Assembly: GCA_046341775.1 (NCBI GenBank)
Contig: JBKDQQ010000111.1
Coordinates: 1-16,260, forward strand
Source of the DNA: SXXH01 sp041165735
GTDB taxonomy: Bacteria; Planctomycetota; UBA1135; GCA-002686595
Reading direction: 5' to 3'
Length of the DNA: 16,260 bases
Part shown: piece by piece, positions 9,831 to 16,260 of the stretch
Layout: every line of letters starts with the position of its first letter
Position numbering within the stretch: position 1 is the first letter of the stretch
Notes under the pieces: model-generated
Told to the model about the DNA's origin: nothing
Database searches by the model: none
Seen by the model: only the letters and a program-made list of their open reading frames with translations
Program-made: the position numbers and the translations under genes

Positions 9831-9864
9831 GGCTCGGCGCACGGGGAACTGCGCCCGCCGAGCC
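9831..9864 (-). terminator. Terminator-like hairpin after eno, no T-tract
   Basis: A perfect 9-base inverted repeat, GGCTCGGCG (9831-9839) and CGCCGAGCC (9856-9864), with a 16-base loop, begins 11 bases past the eno stop. Position and stem suit a 3'-end structure, but no run of U follows on the minus strand, so it is either a U-less terminator, an mRNA-stabilising stem, or chance. Confidence 0.4.
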
Positions 9865-9875
9865 ACGGGGCCTGT

Positions 9876-11150
9876 TCAGGCGCCCACCGGGCCGGCCTTG
9901 GTGCGGCCGTACACCGCGTGGTCGCCCAGTTCCTCCTCGATGCGCAGCAAGCGGTTGTACTTCGCCACCCGATCCGTGCGGCAGGGGGCGCCCGTCTTGA
10001 TCTGCCCGCAGTTGGTCGCCACCGCGAGGTCGGCGATCGTCGTGTCCTCGGTCTCGCCGGAGCGGTGCGACGACACGGCACGCAGTCCCGCGTTGTGGGC
10101 CAGCGCGATGGCGGCCAAGGTCTCGGTCAGCGTGCCGATCTGGTTGACCTTGACGAGCAGCGCGTTGGCGCAGCCCTCCCGGATGCCGCGCGACAGGCGC
10201 TCCACGTTGGTCACGAACAAGTCGTCGCCCACGAGTTGGCACTTGGCTCCCACGGACTCGGTCAGCATCCGCCATCCGCGCCAGTCCTCCTGGTCGAGGC
10301 CGTCCTCGATCGAGCAGATCGGGTACTTGGCGACGAGCTCGGTCCAGTACTGCGCCATCTGCTCGGAGGACAAGCTGCGTCCTTCGATCTTGTAGGCGCC
10401 GTCGTGGAAGAACTCGGAGGCGGCCGCGTCCAGCGCGATGCGCACCTCGGCGCCAGGCTTCAGTCCCACCGCCTCGACCGCCGCGAGCAAGAGCTCGATC
10501 GCCGCGGCGTTCGACGGGAGGTTCGGCGCGATGCCGCCTTCGTCTCCGACCGCGGTGGCGAGGCCCTTCTGCTTGGCGATCTTCTTCAACGCGTGGAAGA
10601 TCTCGGCGCCCTGGCGCAAGGCCTCGGCGAAGCTGGGCGCGCCGATCGGCATGACCATGAACTCCTGCACATCGACGTTCGTGTCGGCGTGCTTGCCGCC
10701 GTTCAGCACGTTCATCATCGGCGCCGGCAGGACATGCGCCGCCGCGCCACCCAGGTAGCGGTACAGGGGCAGTCCGCTCTCCGCCGCGGCCGCGTGCGCG
10801 TTGGCCAGCGACACGCCGAGGATCGCGTTGGCGCCGAGGCGCGACTTGTTGGGCGTGCCGTCGAGCTGGATCAACGCGCGATCGAGCGCCGCCTGGTCGA
10901 ACGCCTCGAGGCCGAGCACCGCGGTGGCGATCTCGTCGTCGACGTTCGCCACCGCCCGGCGCACGCCCTTGCCGCCGTAGCGCGTGCCGCCGTCGCGCAA
11001 CTCGCAGGCCTCGAAGGCGCCGGTCGAGGCGCCCGAGGGCACGCAGGCGCGGCCCGTGGCGCCGGACTCCAGCGCGATGTCGACTTCGAGGGTGGGGTTG
11101 CCGCGCGAGTCGAGGATCTCGCGACCGTGGACTTGGACGATGGCGCTCAT
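9876..11150 (-). CDS. eno: Enolase (phosphopyruvate hydratase)
   Basis: 424 residues, full length. It interconverts 2-phosphoglycerate and phosphoenolpyruvate in glycolysis, cytoplasmic and Mg-dependent. The start MSAIVQVHGREILDSRGNPT is canonical. Catalytic E204 lies in VGDEGGIAPNL and catalytic K334 in LLVKVNQIGTLTET; metal ligands D241, E282 (SIEDGL) and D309 (GDDLFVTN) are present, as is SHRSGETEDTTIADLAVAT (361-379) and the QIKTG block. The C-terminal KYNRLLRIEEELG is typical. It is the first gene of the minus-strand side and divergent from pssA, with about 107 bases between their starts. No Shine-Dalgarno precedes the ATG. Confidence 0.99.
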   Translation of the reverse strand: MSAIVQVHGREILDSRGNPTLEVDIALESGATGRACVPSGASTGAFEACELRDGGTRYGGKGVRRAVANVDDEIATAVLGLEAFDQAALDRALIQLDGTPNKSRLGANAILGVSLANAHAAAAESGLPLYRYLGGAAAHVLPAPMMNVLNGGKHADTNVDVQEFMVMPIGAPSFAEALRQGAEIFHALKKIAKQKGLATAVGDEGGIAPNLPSNAAAIELLLAAVEAVGLKPGAEVRIALDAAASEFFHDGAYKIEGRSLSSEQMAQYWTELVAKYPICSIEDGLDQEDWRGWRMLTESVGAKCQLVGDDLFVTNVERLSRGIREGCANALLVKVNQIGTLTETLAAIALAHNAGLRAVSSHRSGETEDTTIADLAVATNCGQIKTGAPCRTDRVAKYNRLLRIEEELGDHAVYGRTKAGPVGA

Positions 11151-11161
11151 GTTGGGCGCCG

Positions 11162-11190
11162 ATGGTAGGAGGGGGTCGGTCCGGATGGAA
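11162..11190 (-). promoter_or_regulatory. eno: Possible sigma-70-like promoter for eno (weak)
   Basis: On the minus strand TTCCAT (11190-11185) and TACCAT (11167-11162) are spaced by exactly 17 bases and would start transcription a few bases before the eno ATG. Matches to consensus are only partial (3 of 6 and 4 of 6), so this is tentative. The same 107-base gap must also hold the pssA promoter; TGCTAGACT (11209-11217) resembles an extended -10 on the plus strand but lacks a -35. Confidence 0.25.
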
Positions 11191-11257
11191 CCGCCGACCT
11201 GCTCGACCTGCTAGACTCCCGCCCGCGCGCCGCCGGAGGGCCGCGCGCGGCCCGCGG

Positions 11258-12121
11258 TTGAAGAAGATCCACCTCCTGCCGAACCTGCTGACGCTGGCCA
11301 ACGCCTTCTGCGGCGTGCTGGCGGTCTGCAAGGCCGTCGACGCGCTCGTGGCGGGGGACAAGGACCCGGAGCTGTTCTACAGCCTGATGTCCACCGCCAC
11401 CTGGCTGGTGTTCCTCGGCATGCTCTTCGACGCGCTCGACGGCAAGGTGGCGCGCATGGTCGGGGCCTCGAGCAGCTTCGGCGCCCAGCTCGACAGCTTC
11501 AGCGATCTGCTGACCTTCGGCCTCGCGCCGGCGCTCTTGGCCAAGGTGCTGGTCGAGCACGAGGCGACGCTGCTCGGCTTGTCGATCAACCATCGCGCCA
11601 GCTTCGTGTGCGCGATGCTCTACGTGGCCATGGCGATCCTGCGCCTGGCGCGCTTCAATCTCGAGAACGATCCGGATCCCGAGGCGCACCGGCACTTCAA
11701 GGGCCTGCCTTCGCCCGGCGCCGCGGGCGCGGTGGCCGCGACCATCCTCCTGTACTTGACGCTGCGCAAGCCGGCGCTCGAGCAGGCCGACGGACTGCGC
11801 ACCCCCTTCGGCGACCTGCTCGGCCTGTGGCCCGCGCTGCGCGACGAGCGCCTGCTGGCGTGGATGCTGCCGGCCCTGCTCGTGCTCGTGGTGGCCACCG
11901 GACTCTTGATGGTGTCGCGCGTGCGCTACCGCCACATGACCTCGGCCCTGACCGAGCGCGGCCAGTTCTTCACATTGGTGGGCGTCGCCGCCGCGGCCAT
12001 CGTCCTGTGGATGGCTCCGGTGCCCGCCTTGTTCCTCGTCTTCGTCGGCTACGCCCTGTTCGGCATCGGCGGCGCGGCGCGCCGTCGCGCGCGGTCCCTC
12101 TCCGAGGCGCGCACGCCGTGA
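11258..12121 (+). CDS. pssA: CDP-diacylglycerol-serine O-phosphatidyltransferase
   Basis: 287 residues from the TTG at 11258, which gives the usual start (MKKIHLLPNLLTLANAFCG if TTG is read as Met). An in-frame ATG at 11162 would add an arginine- and proline-rich tail without family resemblance, so I prefer TTG. The full CDP-alcohol phosphotransferase signature is present: D58-x2-D61-G62-x2-A65-R66-x8-G75-x3-D79-x3-D83. Several membrane helices follow. The enzyme joins CDP-diacylglycerol and serine to make phosphatidylserine, precursor of phosphatidylethanolamine. The length and the LPNLLTLAN start favour PssA over PgsA. Its TGA overlaps the GTG of folK-panC by four bases (GTGA), so the two are translationally coupled. 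GGAGGG at 11235-11240 is too far from TTG to be a good ribosome site. Confidence 0.9.
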   Translation: MKKIHLLPNLLTLANAFCGVLAVCKAVDALVAGDKDPELFYSLMSTATWLVFLGMLFDALDGKVARMVGASSSFGAQLDSFSDLLTFGLAPALLAKVLVEHEATLLGLSINHRASFVCAMLYVAMAILRLARFNLENDPDPEAHRHFKGLPSPGAAGAVAATILLYLTLRKPALEQADGLRTPFGDLLGLWPALRDERLLAWMLPALLVLVVATGLLMVSRVRYRHMTSALTERGQFFTLVGVAAAAIVLWMAPVPALFLVFVGYALFGIGGAARRRARSLSEARTP

Positions 12122-13524
12122 GCGCGGCCGCGCGTGCGCGCGAGGCTCGCCAGGCCGCCATCGCGCTGGGCTCGAACCTGGGCGCGCGCGAAGAGCACCT
12201 CGCGCACGCGCTGAAGCGCTTGTCGGAGGCGCCGGGCGCGCGTCTGTCGCGCGCCTCGGGCTGGATCGAGACCGAACCCGTGGGGGGGCCTCCAGGCCAG
12301 GGCCGCTACCTGAACGGCGCCTGCCTGGTGGAGACGACCCTGGAGCCGCGCGCCTTGCTGGCGTTGCTGCACGAGATCGAGCGCGAGCGCGGCCGCGATC
12401 GAGCCGCGGAGGCGCGCAACGGACCACGCACGCTGGACCTCGACCTGATCCTGCTCGGGGACCTCGTCATCGCCGACGAGGACCTGCAGGTGCCGCACCC
12501 GCGCTGGCGCGAGCGCGAATTCGTGCTCGCGCCGCTGAAGGAGATCGCGCCCGAGCTGCGCGACCCGCGCGACGGCGCCGGCGTGGTCGAGCTGCACGAG
12601 CACCTGGAGCTCATGGCGCGGCGCGGGGCGGCTGGACTGCGTGCCTTCGCGAGCGTCGCGGAAGCGCGCGCGTGGTGCGAGGCGCGCCGCGCGGAAGGCG
12701 CGCGCCTGGGCTTCGTCCCGACGATGGGGGCCTTGCACGCGGGGCACCTCGCGCTGGTGCGCCGCGCGGCGCGCGAGTCGGACCTCGTGGTCGCCTCGAT
12801 CTTCGTCAATCCGCTCCAGTTCAACGACAAGAAGGACTACGAGCTCTATCCGCGCGACTTCGCCGCGGACGCCCGCCTGCTCGAGCCCGCGGGGTGCTCG
12901 ATGGCCTTCACCGGCACGCTCGAACAGTTCTTCCCCGGCGAATTGGACGCCCAAGGTCGTCTCGCTCCGGCGCGGCAACCCGACCCCGGGCCCGGCGCGC
13001 TCGGGCTCGAGGGCGCCCTGCGTCCCGGCCACTTCGCCGGCGTCGCCGCCATCGTCGACCGCCTGTTCGACGTCGTGCGTCCGACGACCGCCTACTTCGG
13101 CGCCAAGGACTACCAGCAGACGCGCGTCGTCCTCGACTTGGCGCGACGCCGCGGCGCTCCGCGCATCGTCGTGTGTCCCACGGTGCGCGAAGCGAGCGGA
13201 CTGGCGATGAGTTCGCGCAACGAACGGCTCTCGGCGCCGGACCGCGCCAGGGCCGCGATCATCCACGCCGCGCTGCAGGCCGGGCGCGCGAGCTGGCGCG
13301 CGGGCGAGCGCGACGCTGGCCGCTTGCGCGCGGTGGTGGCGGGGGTGCTGGCGCGCGAGCCGGCACTGCGCGTCGAATACGTCGCCCTGCGCGATCCGGC
13401 CGCGTGGCGCGCGACGGAGCCCGAGGGCCGGATCGAGGAGCGCGCCATCTGCCTCGTCGCCGCGTGGCTCGCCGGCGTGCGCCTGATCGACAACCTGCGC
13501 TTCGACGACGGCGAGGAGGCATGA
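12118..13524 (+). CDS. folK-panC: Fused HPPK (FolK) and pantothenate synthetase (PanC)
   Basis: 468 residues in one uninterrupted frame from GTG at 12118. Residues about 12-166 are FolK: ALGSNLGAREEHL, ETEPVGG, GRYLN, and the metal site in GPRTLDLDLILL (D107, D109), then VPHPRWREREFVLAPLKEIAP. FolK transfers pyrophosphate from ATP to 6-hydroxymethyldihydropterin in folate synthesis. Residues about 174-463 are PanC: PTMGALHAGH (201-210), IFVNPLQF (228-235), LRPGHFAGVA (301-310), YFGAKDYQQ (326-334), REASGLAMSSRNER (357-370) and RLIDNL. PanC condenses pantoate and beta-alanine with ATP, feeding CoA. Both domains look intact. The linker is only about 8 residues (ARRGAAGL). The stop overlaps the ispE ATG. 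Frame and coupling on both sides argue against a sequencing artefact. Confidence 0.95.
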   Translation: MSAAARAREARQAAIALGSNLGAREEHLAHALKRLSEAPGARLSRASGWIETEPVGGPPGQGRYLNGACLVETTLEPRALLALLHEIERERGRDRAAEARNGPRTLDLDLILLGDLVIADEDLQVPHPRWREREFVLAPLKEIAPELRDPRDGAGVVELHEHLELMARRGAAGLRAFASVAEARAWCEARRAEGARLGFVPTMGALHAGHLALVRRAARESDLVVASIFVNPLQFNDKKDYELYPRDFAADARLLEPAGCSMAFTGTLEQFFPGELDAQGRLAPARQPDPGPGALGLEGALRPGHFAGVAAIVDRLFDVVRPTTAYFGAKDYQQTRVVLDLARRRGAPRIVVCPTVREASGLAMSSRNERLSAPDRARAAIIHAALQAGRASWRAGERDAGRLRAVVAGVLAREPALRVEYVALRDPAAWRATEPEGRIEERAICLVAAWLAGVRLIDNLRFDDGEEA

Positions 13525-14456
13525 GCGGCGCCGCGGCGCGTGGTCGCGTGCAGGCCTTGGCTCCCGCCAAGGTCAACCCGTGGTTGTTCGTGCTGGGACG
13601 CGGGCTGGATGGTTGGCACGAGCTCGACCTCGGCTACCTCGCGCTCGATCTCGCCGACCTCGTCGAGGTCGAAGGCACGCGCGACGGCGAAGTCGCCGTC
13701 GAGACCACTGGTCCGCAGCGCACGCCCGACATCGTCGACGGCCCCGCGCACCTCGCTTGGCGCGGCGCGCGACTCGCGCTCGACCAGCTCGCGCGGCGCG
13801 GCGCGTGCGAGGCCGCGGACGGAGCGCGCGTGCGCGTCGACAAGCGCATCCCTTCGCAATCGGGGCTGGGCGGCGGTTCCAGCGACGCGGCCGCCGCGTG
13901 GCTGGCGGTGCGCCACCTGCACGGGGCCGGCGACCCCGACGCCGCGGACCTCGACGGGCTGGCCGCGCTGGGTTCCGACTGCGCCTTCTTCGCGCGCACT
14001 CGTTCCGGTTGCGCGCGCGGTCGCGGCCGCGGCGAACGCCTGTCGGACCTGTCGGCGCCGGCCTTGTCGGTGGCGCTGCTGACCCCGGACATTGGATGTC
14101 CGACCCCCCTGGTCTACCGGGCGCTGGGACTGGCACCCGGCGAGGCCAAGGAAGTCGCAAGCGAATTGCATTTTTCGCTCGTCGCGGGGCCCACCGGACG
14201 CGCGCGCAACGACCTCGAAGCAGCCGCGTTGGCGGCCGTGCCCGGCCTGCGCGCTTGGCGCGCGACCTTGGACGCCGTGCAGCCGGGCGCTTGGTTCTTG
14301 TCCGGCAGTGGTTCCAGCTTCGCCAGCCTGCACGCGCACGACTCCGAGGCGCACCTCGCGCTCGAGCGCGCATCGCAGGCGATCCGGCGCGCACGCCTCG
14401 TCGCGCGCCTCGCCCAAGTCGCGGCGAGCGGACCGGGCGCGCGCGTGATTCGCTGA
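13521..14456 (+). CDS. ispE: 4-diphosphocytidyl-2-C-methyl-D-erythritol kinase
   Basis: 311 residues, a GHMP kinase of the MEP isoprenoid pathway that phosphorylates the 2-hydroxyl of CDP-methylerythritol. The N-terminal PAKVNPWLFVLGRG carries the conserved lysine (K17); GLGGGSSDAA (115-124) is the ATP loop; GSDCAFF (151-157) carries catalytic D153; NDLE (230-233) and SGSGSSFASL (261-270) are the later family motifs. The ATG overlaps the folK-panC stop (ATGA). GAGGAGG ends one base before the ATG, too close for a standard ribosome site, so coupling is the likelier means of initiation. After the stop comes an AT-rich patch and a hairpin before spoVG. Confidence 0.96.
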   Translation: MSGAAARGRVQALAPAKVNPWLFVLGRGLDGWHELDLGYLALDLADLVEVEGTRDGEVAVETTGPQRTPDIVDGPAHLAWRGARLALDQLARRGACEAADGARVRVDKRIPSQSGLGGGSSDAAAAWLAVRHLHGAGDPDAADLDGLAALGSDCAFFARTRSGCARGRGRGERLSDLSAPALSVALLTPDIGCPTPLVYRALGLAPGEAKEVASELHFSLVAGPTGRARNDLEAAALAAVPGLRAWRATLDAVQPGAWFLSGSGSSFASLHAHDSEAHLALERASQAIRRARLVARLAQVAASGPGARVIR

Positions 14457-14486
14457 AATTATTGCACCGCGGCGCCTGCGCGGTGC
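14454..14486 (+). promoter_or_regulatory. AT patch and hairpin in the ispE-spoVG gap
   Basis: TGAAATTATTG (14454-14464) is strikingly AT-rich for this DNA. It runs straight into a perfect 8-base stem, GCACCGCG (14464-14471) and CGCGGTGC (14479-14486), with a 7-base loop. No T-run follows on the plus strand. It may be a -10-like element with a structured leader for spoVG, or an ispE 3' stem. I cannot choose between these. Confidence 0.35.
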
Positions 14487-14552
14487 GGAATGGCCCTCAG
14501 CGCAGCGTTCCGTCTCTCTCCGGAGCGCCTTCTCTCCTGCGCGCACCGCACC

Positions 14553-15008
14553 ATGAGGCTCACCGAGATCCGCATCAAGCTGCTCTTGTCGACTCGCGAC
14601 AAGCTGCGCGCGTTCGCCAGCATCACGCTGGAAGACGCCTTGGTGCTGCGCGACGTGAAGATCATCGAAGGCCAGAAGGGCCTGTTCGTGGCGATGCCTT
14701 CGCGCAAGTTGTGCGACCGTTGCCCCGCCTGCGCCGGCAAGAACCACATGCGCGCCCGGTTCTGCAACGACTGCGGCGCGCGCCTGTACGAGAGCCGCGG
14801 CGACATGGACGAGCGCGGTCGGCCGCGCCTCTACGCGGATGTCTGCCACCCCATCAACCAGGACGCGCGCGACAACGTGCAGCGCATGGTCCTGCGGGCC
14901 TACGAAGAGGAACTCGCGCGCAGCCGCGAGGCCGGCTACGTGGCGCAGAGCTTCGACGACCTCGACTACGACTACCTCGAGGAGAACGCCGGGCACGAGG
15001 CGCGCTAG
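14553..15008 (+). CDS. spoVG: SpoVG-family regulator with inserted zinc ribbon
   Basis: 151 residues from the ATG at 14553. An in-frame ATG at 14490 would add 21 residues with no SpoVG resemblance and overlap a hairpin region, so I reject it. Residues 1-52 match SpoVG (MRLTEIRIKL, LRAFASITLEDALVLRDVKI, GLFVAMPSRK). The second SpoVG part resumes at CHPINQDARDNVQRMVLRAY (98-117). Between them sits a zinc-ribbon-like insert with CPAC (57-60) and CNDCGARL (71-78), plus C54. A acidic tail (DDLDYDYLEE) follows. SpoVG is about 85-100 residues in Firmicutes and binds nucleic acid, affecting septation, sporulation or virulence. Ordinary SpoVG has only a short loop at the insert position. The neighbour ispE is also near spoVG in Bacillus. 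Confidence 0.9.
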   Translation: MRLTEIRIKLLLSTRDKLRAFASITLEDALVLRDVKIIEGQKGLFVAMPSRKLCDRCPACAGKNHMRARFCNDCGARLYESRGDMDERGRPRLYADVCHPINQDARDNVQRMVLRAYEEELARSREAGYVAQSFDDLDYDYLEENAGHEAR

Positions 15009-15020
15009 GGGCGCCTCCAC

Positions 15021-15046
15021 CGCGACGAGCCCAGCGCGCCGTCGCG
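15021..15046 (+). terminator. Terminator-like hairpin after spoVG, no T-tract
   Basis: A perfect 7-base stem, CGCGACG (15021-15027) and CGTCGCG (15040-15046), with a 12-base loop starts 12 bases past the spoVG stop. The placement resembles the stem after eno. No U-run follows, so function is uncertain. Confidence 0.3.
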
Positions 15047-15163
15047 GACCCATCGCCGGCGCGCCCGCCCGCGCTCGACTCGCGCCCGACTCGCGCACGG
15101 CGGCCCCGAGCAGGTCCTCTTCCGAGCTTCCGGCGCACCGCCTCCGCAGACTAGGCTTGGCGC

Positions 15164-16260
15164 GTGATCGTCGTCTCCGTGCAAGGCGCGAGCTTCGCGG
15201 AACTCGCCGCGCGCGCTTCGGCCGCGCGCGCGGAGGGCGATGTCGTCGAGCTGCGACTCGACGCGCCGGGAGCGCCCCACGGCGCGCTCGCCTTCCGCGT
15301 CGAGGAGTTGCGCGCGCTGCGGGAACATCTGGGCTTGCCCGTGCTCGCCTCCTTGAACGACGCCGAGGCCTTCGGCTGCTTCACGGGACCGGTGGCTGCG
15401 CGCCGCGCGCTGCTCGGCGCCGCCGACGCGGCCGGCGTGGACTTCGTCGACGTGCCTTGGCCGCACGCCGCCGAGTGCGGCGTGCTCCGGGCGCGCCGCG
15501 TGTTGTCCGCGCACGTGCCTGCCGAGGCCTGCCGCGACGCCGCGCGCCGCCTCGTCGAGCACTCCGCGCCCGGGGATCTGCTCAAGCTCGTCGGCCGAGC
15601 GCCGGACGCCGCCGCCGGGCTGGAGGTCCTGCAGGCGTGCGCCGGCCATGATTGGCGCGGCCGCGAGCACGCGGTCTTCGCCAGCGGCGCCGAGGCGGCC
15701 TGGACGCGAGTCGTGGCGCCCGCCTTCGGCTCCGCGGCCGTGTGGGCGCGGGCCGCGGATGCGCCCGCCACCGCCCCCGGGCAACTCGATGCGCACGCCC
15801 TGCGGGCCGCGCGACCCGCGCGGCCCATGGGATCGGCGACGCGCCTTTGCGCCGTGCTCGGCGATCCGATCGCCCACAGCTTGTCGCCGCGACTCCACGG
15901 ACGCGCCCTGCGCGAACTCGGGATCGACGCGGCCTTCGTCGCGCTGCGCGCGGCGCGGCTCGATGCGCTCCTGCCGCTGCTCGACCAGCGCTGGCGGGGC
16001 TTGGCGCTGACCGCCCCCCTCAAGGAGCTAGGCGCGCGCCTCGCCGACGAACGCGACGCGCCGACGCGCGCCTGCGACGCCGCGAACACCTTGGTGCGCG
16101 CCGCGGACGGCGCATGGCGCGCCGCGAACACCGACGTGGCGGGTCTCGCGCTCGCCGCGCGCGCCGCGCTCGGCCTCGCGCCGCCGGCGAGCCGCGCGGG
16201 GCGCGCGATCGCCCTCCTCGGCGCCGGTGGAGCCGCCCGCGCGGCTTGCCCCGCCCGCGC
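15164..16260 (+). CDS. aroDE: Fused 3-dehydroquinase (AroD, type I) and shikimate dehydrogenase (AroE), 3' end missing
   Basis: 365 codons are visible; the gene leaves the window. An in-frame TAG at 15152 leaves GTG at 15164 as the only near start. Residues about 1-215 are type I AroD: ELRLD (29-33), catalytic H117 in LSAH, Schiff-base K141 in LLKLVG, R182, and the closing FGSAAVWARA and TAPGQLDAHALR. The usual arginine of the T-x-R ... GG strand is absent (LASLNDAEAFG, 61-71). Residues about 226 on are AroE: LGDPIAHSLSP (232-242), K287 in LTAPLKE, N308 in AANT, D324 in ANTD, and the NADP loop LLGAGGAARA (351-360). The protein would dehydrate dehydroquinate and reduce dehydroshikimate to shikimate. 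The same domain order is known from plants and chlamydiae. Confidence 0.92.
   Translation, partial: MIVVSVQGASFAELAARASAARAEGDVVELRLDAPGAPHGALAFRVEELRALREHLGLPVLASLNDAEAFGCFTGPVAARRALLGAADAAGVDFVDVPWPHAAECGVLRARRVLSAHVPAEACRDAARRLVEHSAPGDLLKLVGRAPDAAAGLEVLQACAGHDWRGREHAVFASGAEAAWTRVVAPAFGSAAVWARAADAPATAPGQLDAHALRAARPARPMGSATRLCAVLGDPIAHSLSPRLHGRALRELGIDAAFVALRAARLDALLPLLDQRWRGLALTAPLKELGARLADERDAPTRACDAANTLVRAADGAWRAANTDVAGLALAARAALGLAPPASRAGRAIALLGAGGAARAACPAR

Larger units (their letters stand above)
9564..9875. other. 312-base intergenic region between eno and the ftsB-like gene
   Basis: I see no convincing gene on either strand. It holds three structures annotated separately: an inverted repeat just after the eno stop, an imperfect tandem repeat near its middle, and a 12-base palindrome beside a short AT patch. 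The promoter of the ftsB-like gene is expected here; the stretch TTGAGTTGCGA followed by CATCTT on the minus strand is a weak possibility only. Confidence 0.6.

Noticed and set aside
9735..9875. Possible small genes in the eno to ftsB-like gap
   Set aside because: All frames there are basic, low-complexity translations without ribosome sites or known motifs.
11162..11257. N-terminal extension of pssA from an upstream ATG
   Set aside because: The added 32 residues are arginine/proline-rich and unlike the family; TTG at 11258 gives the usual N-terminus.
14490..14552. N-terminal extension of spoVG from ATG 14490
   Set aside because: SpoVG homology begins right at the ATG at 14553; the extra 21 residues show no similarity to the family.
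13110..15098. Long minus-strand frame opposite panC, ispE and spoVG
   Set aside because: It crosses three well-recognised plus-strand genes and has no motif of its own.

Overview
The window is very GC-rich, densely coding bacterial chromosome. I infer a member of the Planctomycetota from four things: a MoxR / DUF58 / BatA / VWA gene cluster with large membrane VWA proteins, a SpoVG protein carrying an inserted zinc ribbon, a secreted helical-repeat plus propeller-like protein of the kind common in that phylum, and the general lack of Shine-Dalgarno sequences. This assignment rests on pattern recognition, not on a marker gene. There is no rRNA, tRNA, CRISPR array, transposase, integrase or phage gene in view.

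The layout splits at one divergent point near 11,151-11,257. Left of it every gene is on the minus strand. In transcription order these are: enolase (eno), a small one-TM coiled-coil protein resembling FtsB/DivIC, a secreted PQQ/propeller-like protein, a MoxR AAA+ ATPase, a DUF58 protein, a BatA-type VWA membrane protein, a second VWA membrane protein with a glutamine-amidotransferase-like fold, and the N-terminus of another secreted TPR-like protein that leaves the window at base 1. DUF58, BatA and the second VWA gene are joined by 4-base ATGA overlaps and are surely translated from one message.

Right of the divergent point every gene is on the plus strand: phosphatidylserine synthase (pssA, TTG start), a fused FolK-PanC enzyme (GTG start), ispE, a zinc-ribbon SpoVG, and a fused AroD-AroE enzyme (GTG start) cut by the window end. 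The first three are coupled by 4-base GTGA/ATGA overlaps. The run mixes phospholipid, folate, pantothenate/CoA, isoprenoid and aromatic precursor synthesis with a SpoVG-type regulator. The ispE-spoVG adjacency recalls Bacillus, and eno followed by an FtsB-like gene recalls E. coli.

The most notable items are the folK-panC fusion, the SpoVG/zinc-ribbon chimera, the AroD domain that has lost a normally conserved active-site arginine, and the MoxR-VWA membrane cluster between two secreted repeat proteins. Most pieces belong to known families. The unusual content is in fusions, insertions and context, and I do not see a wholly new system that the sequence alone can prove.
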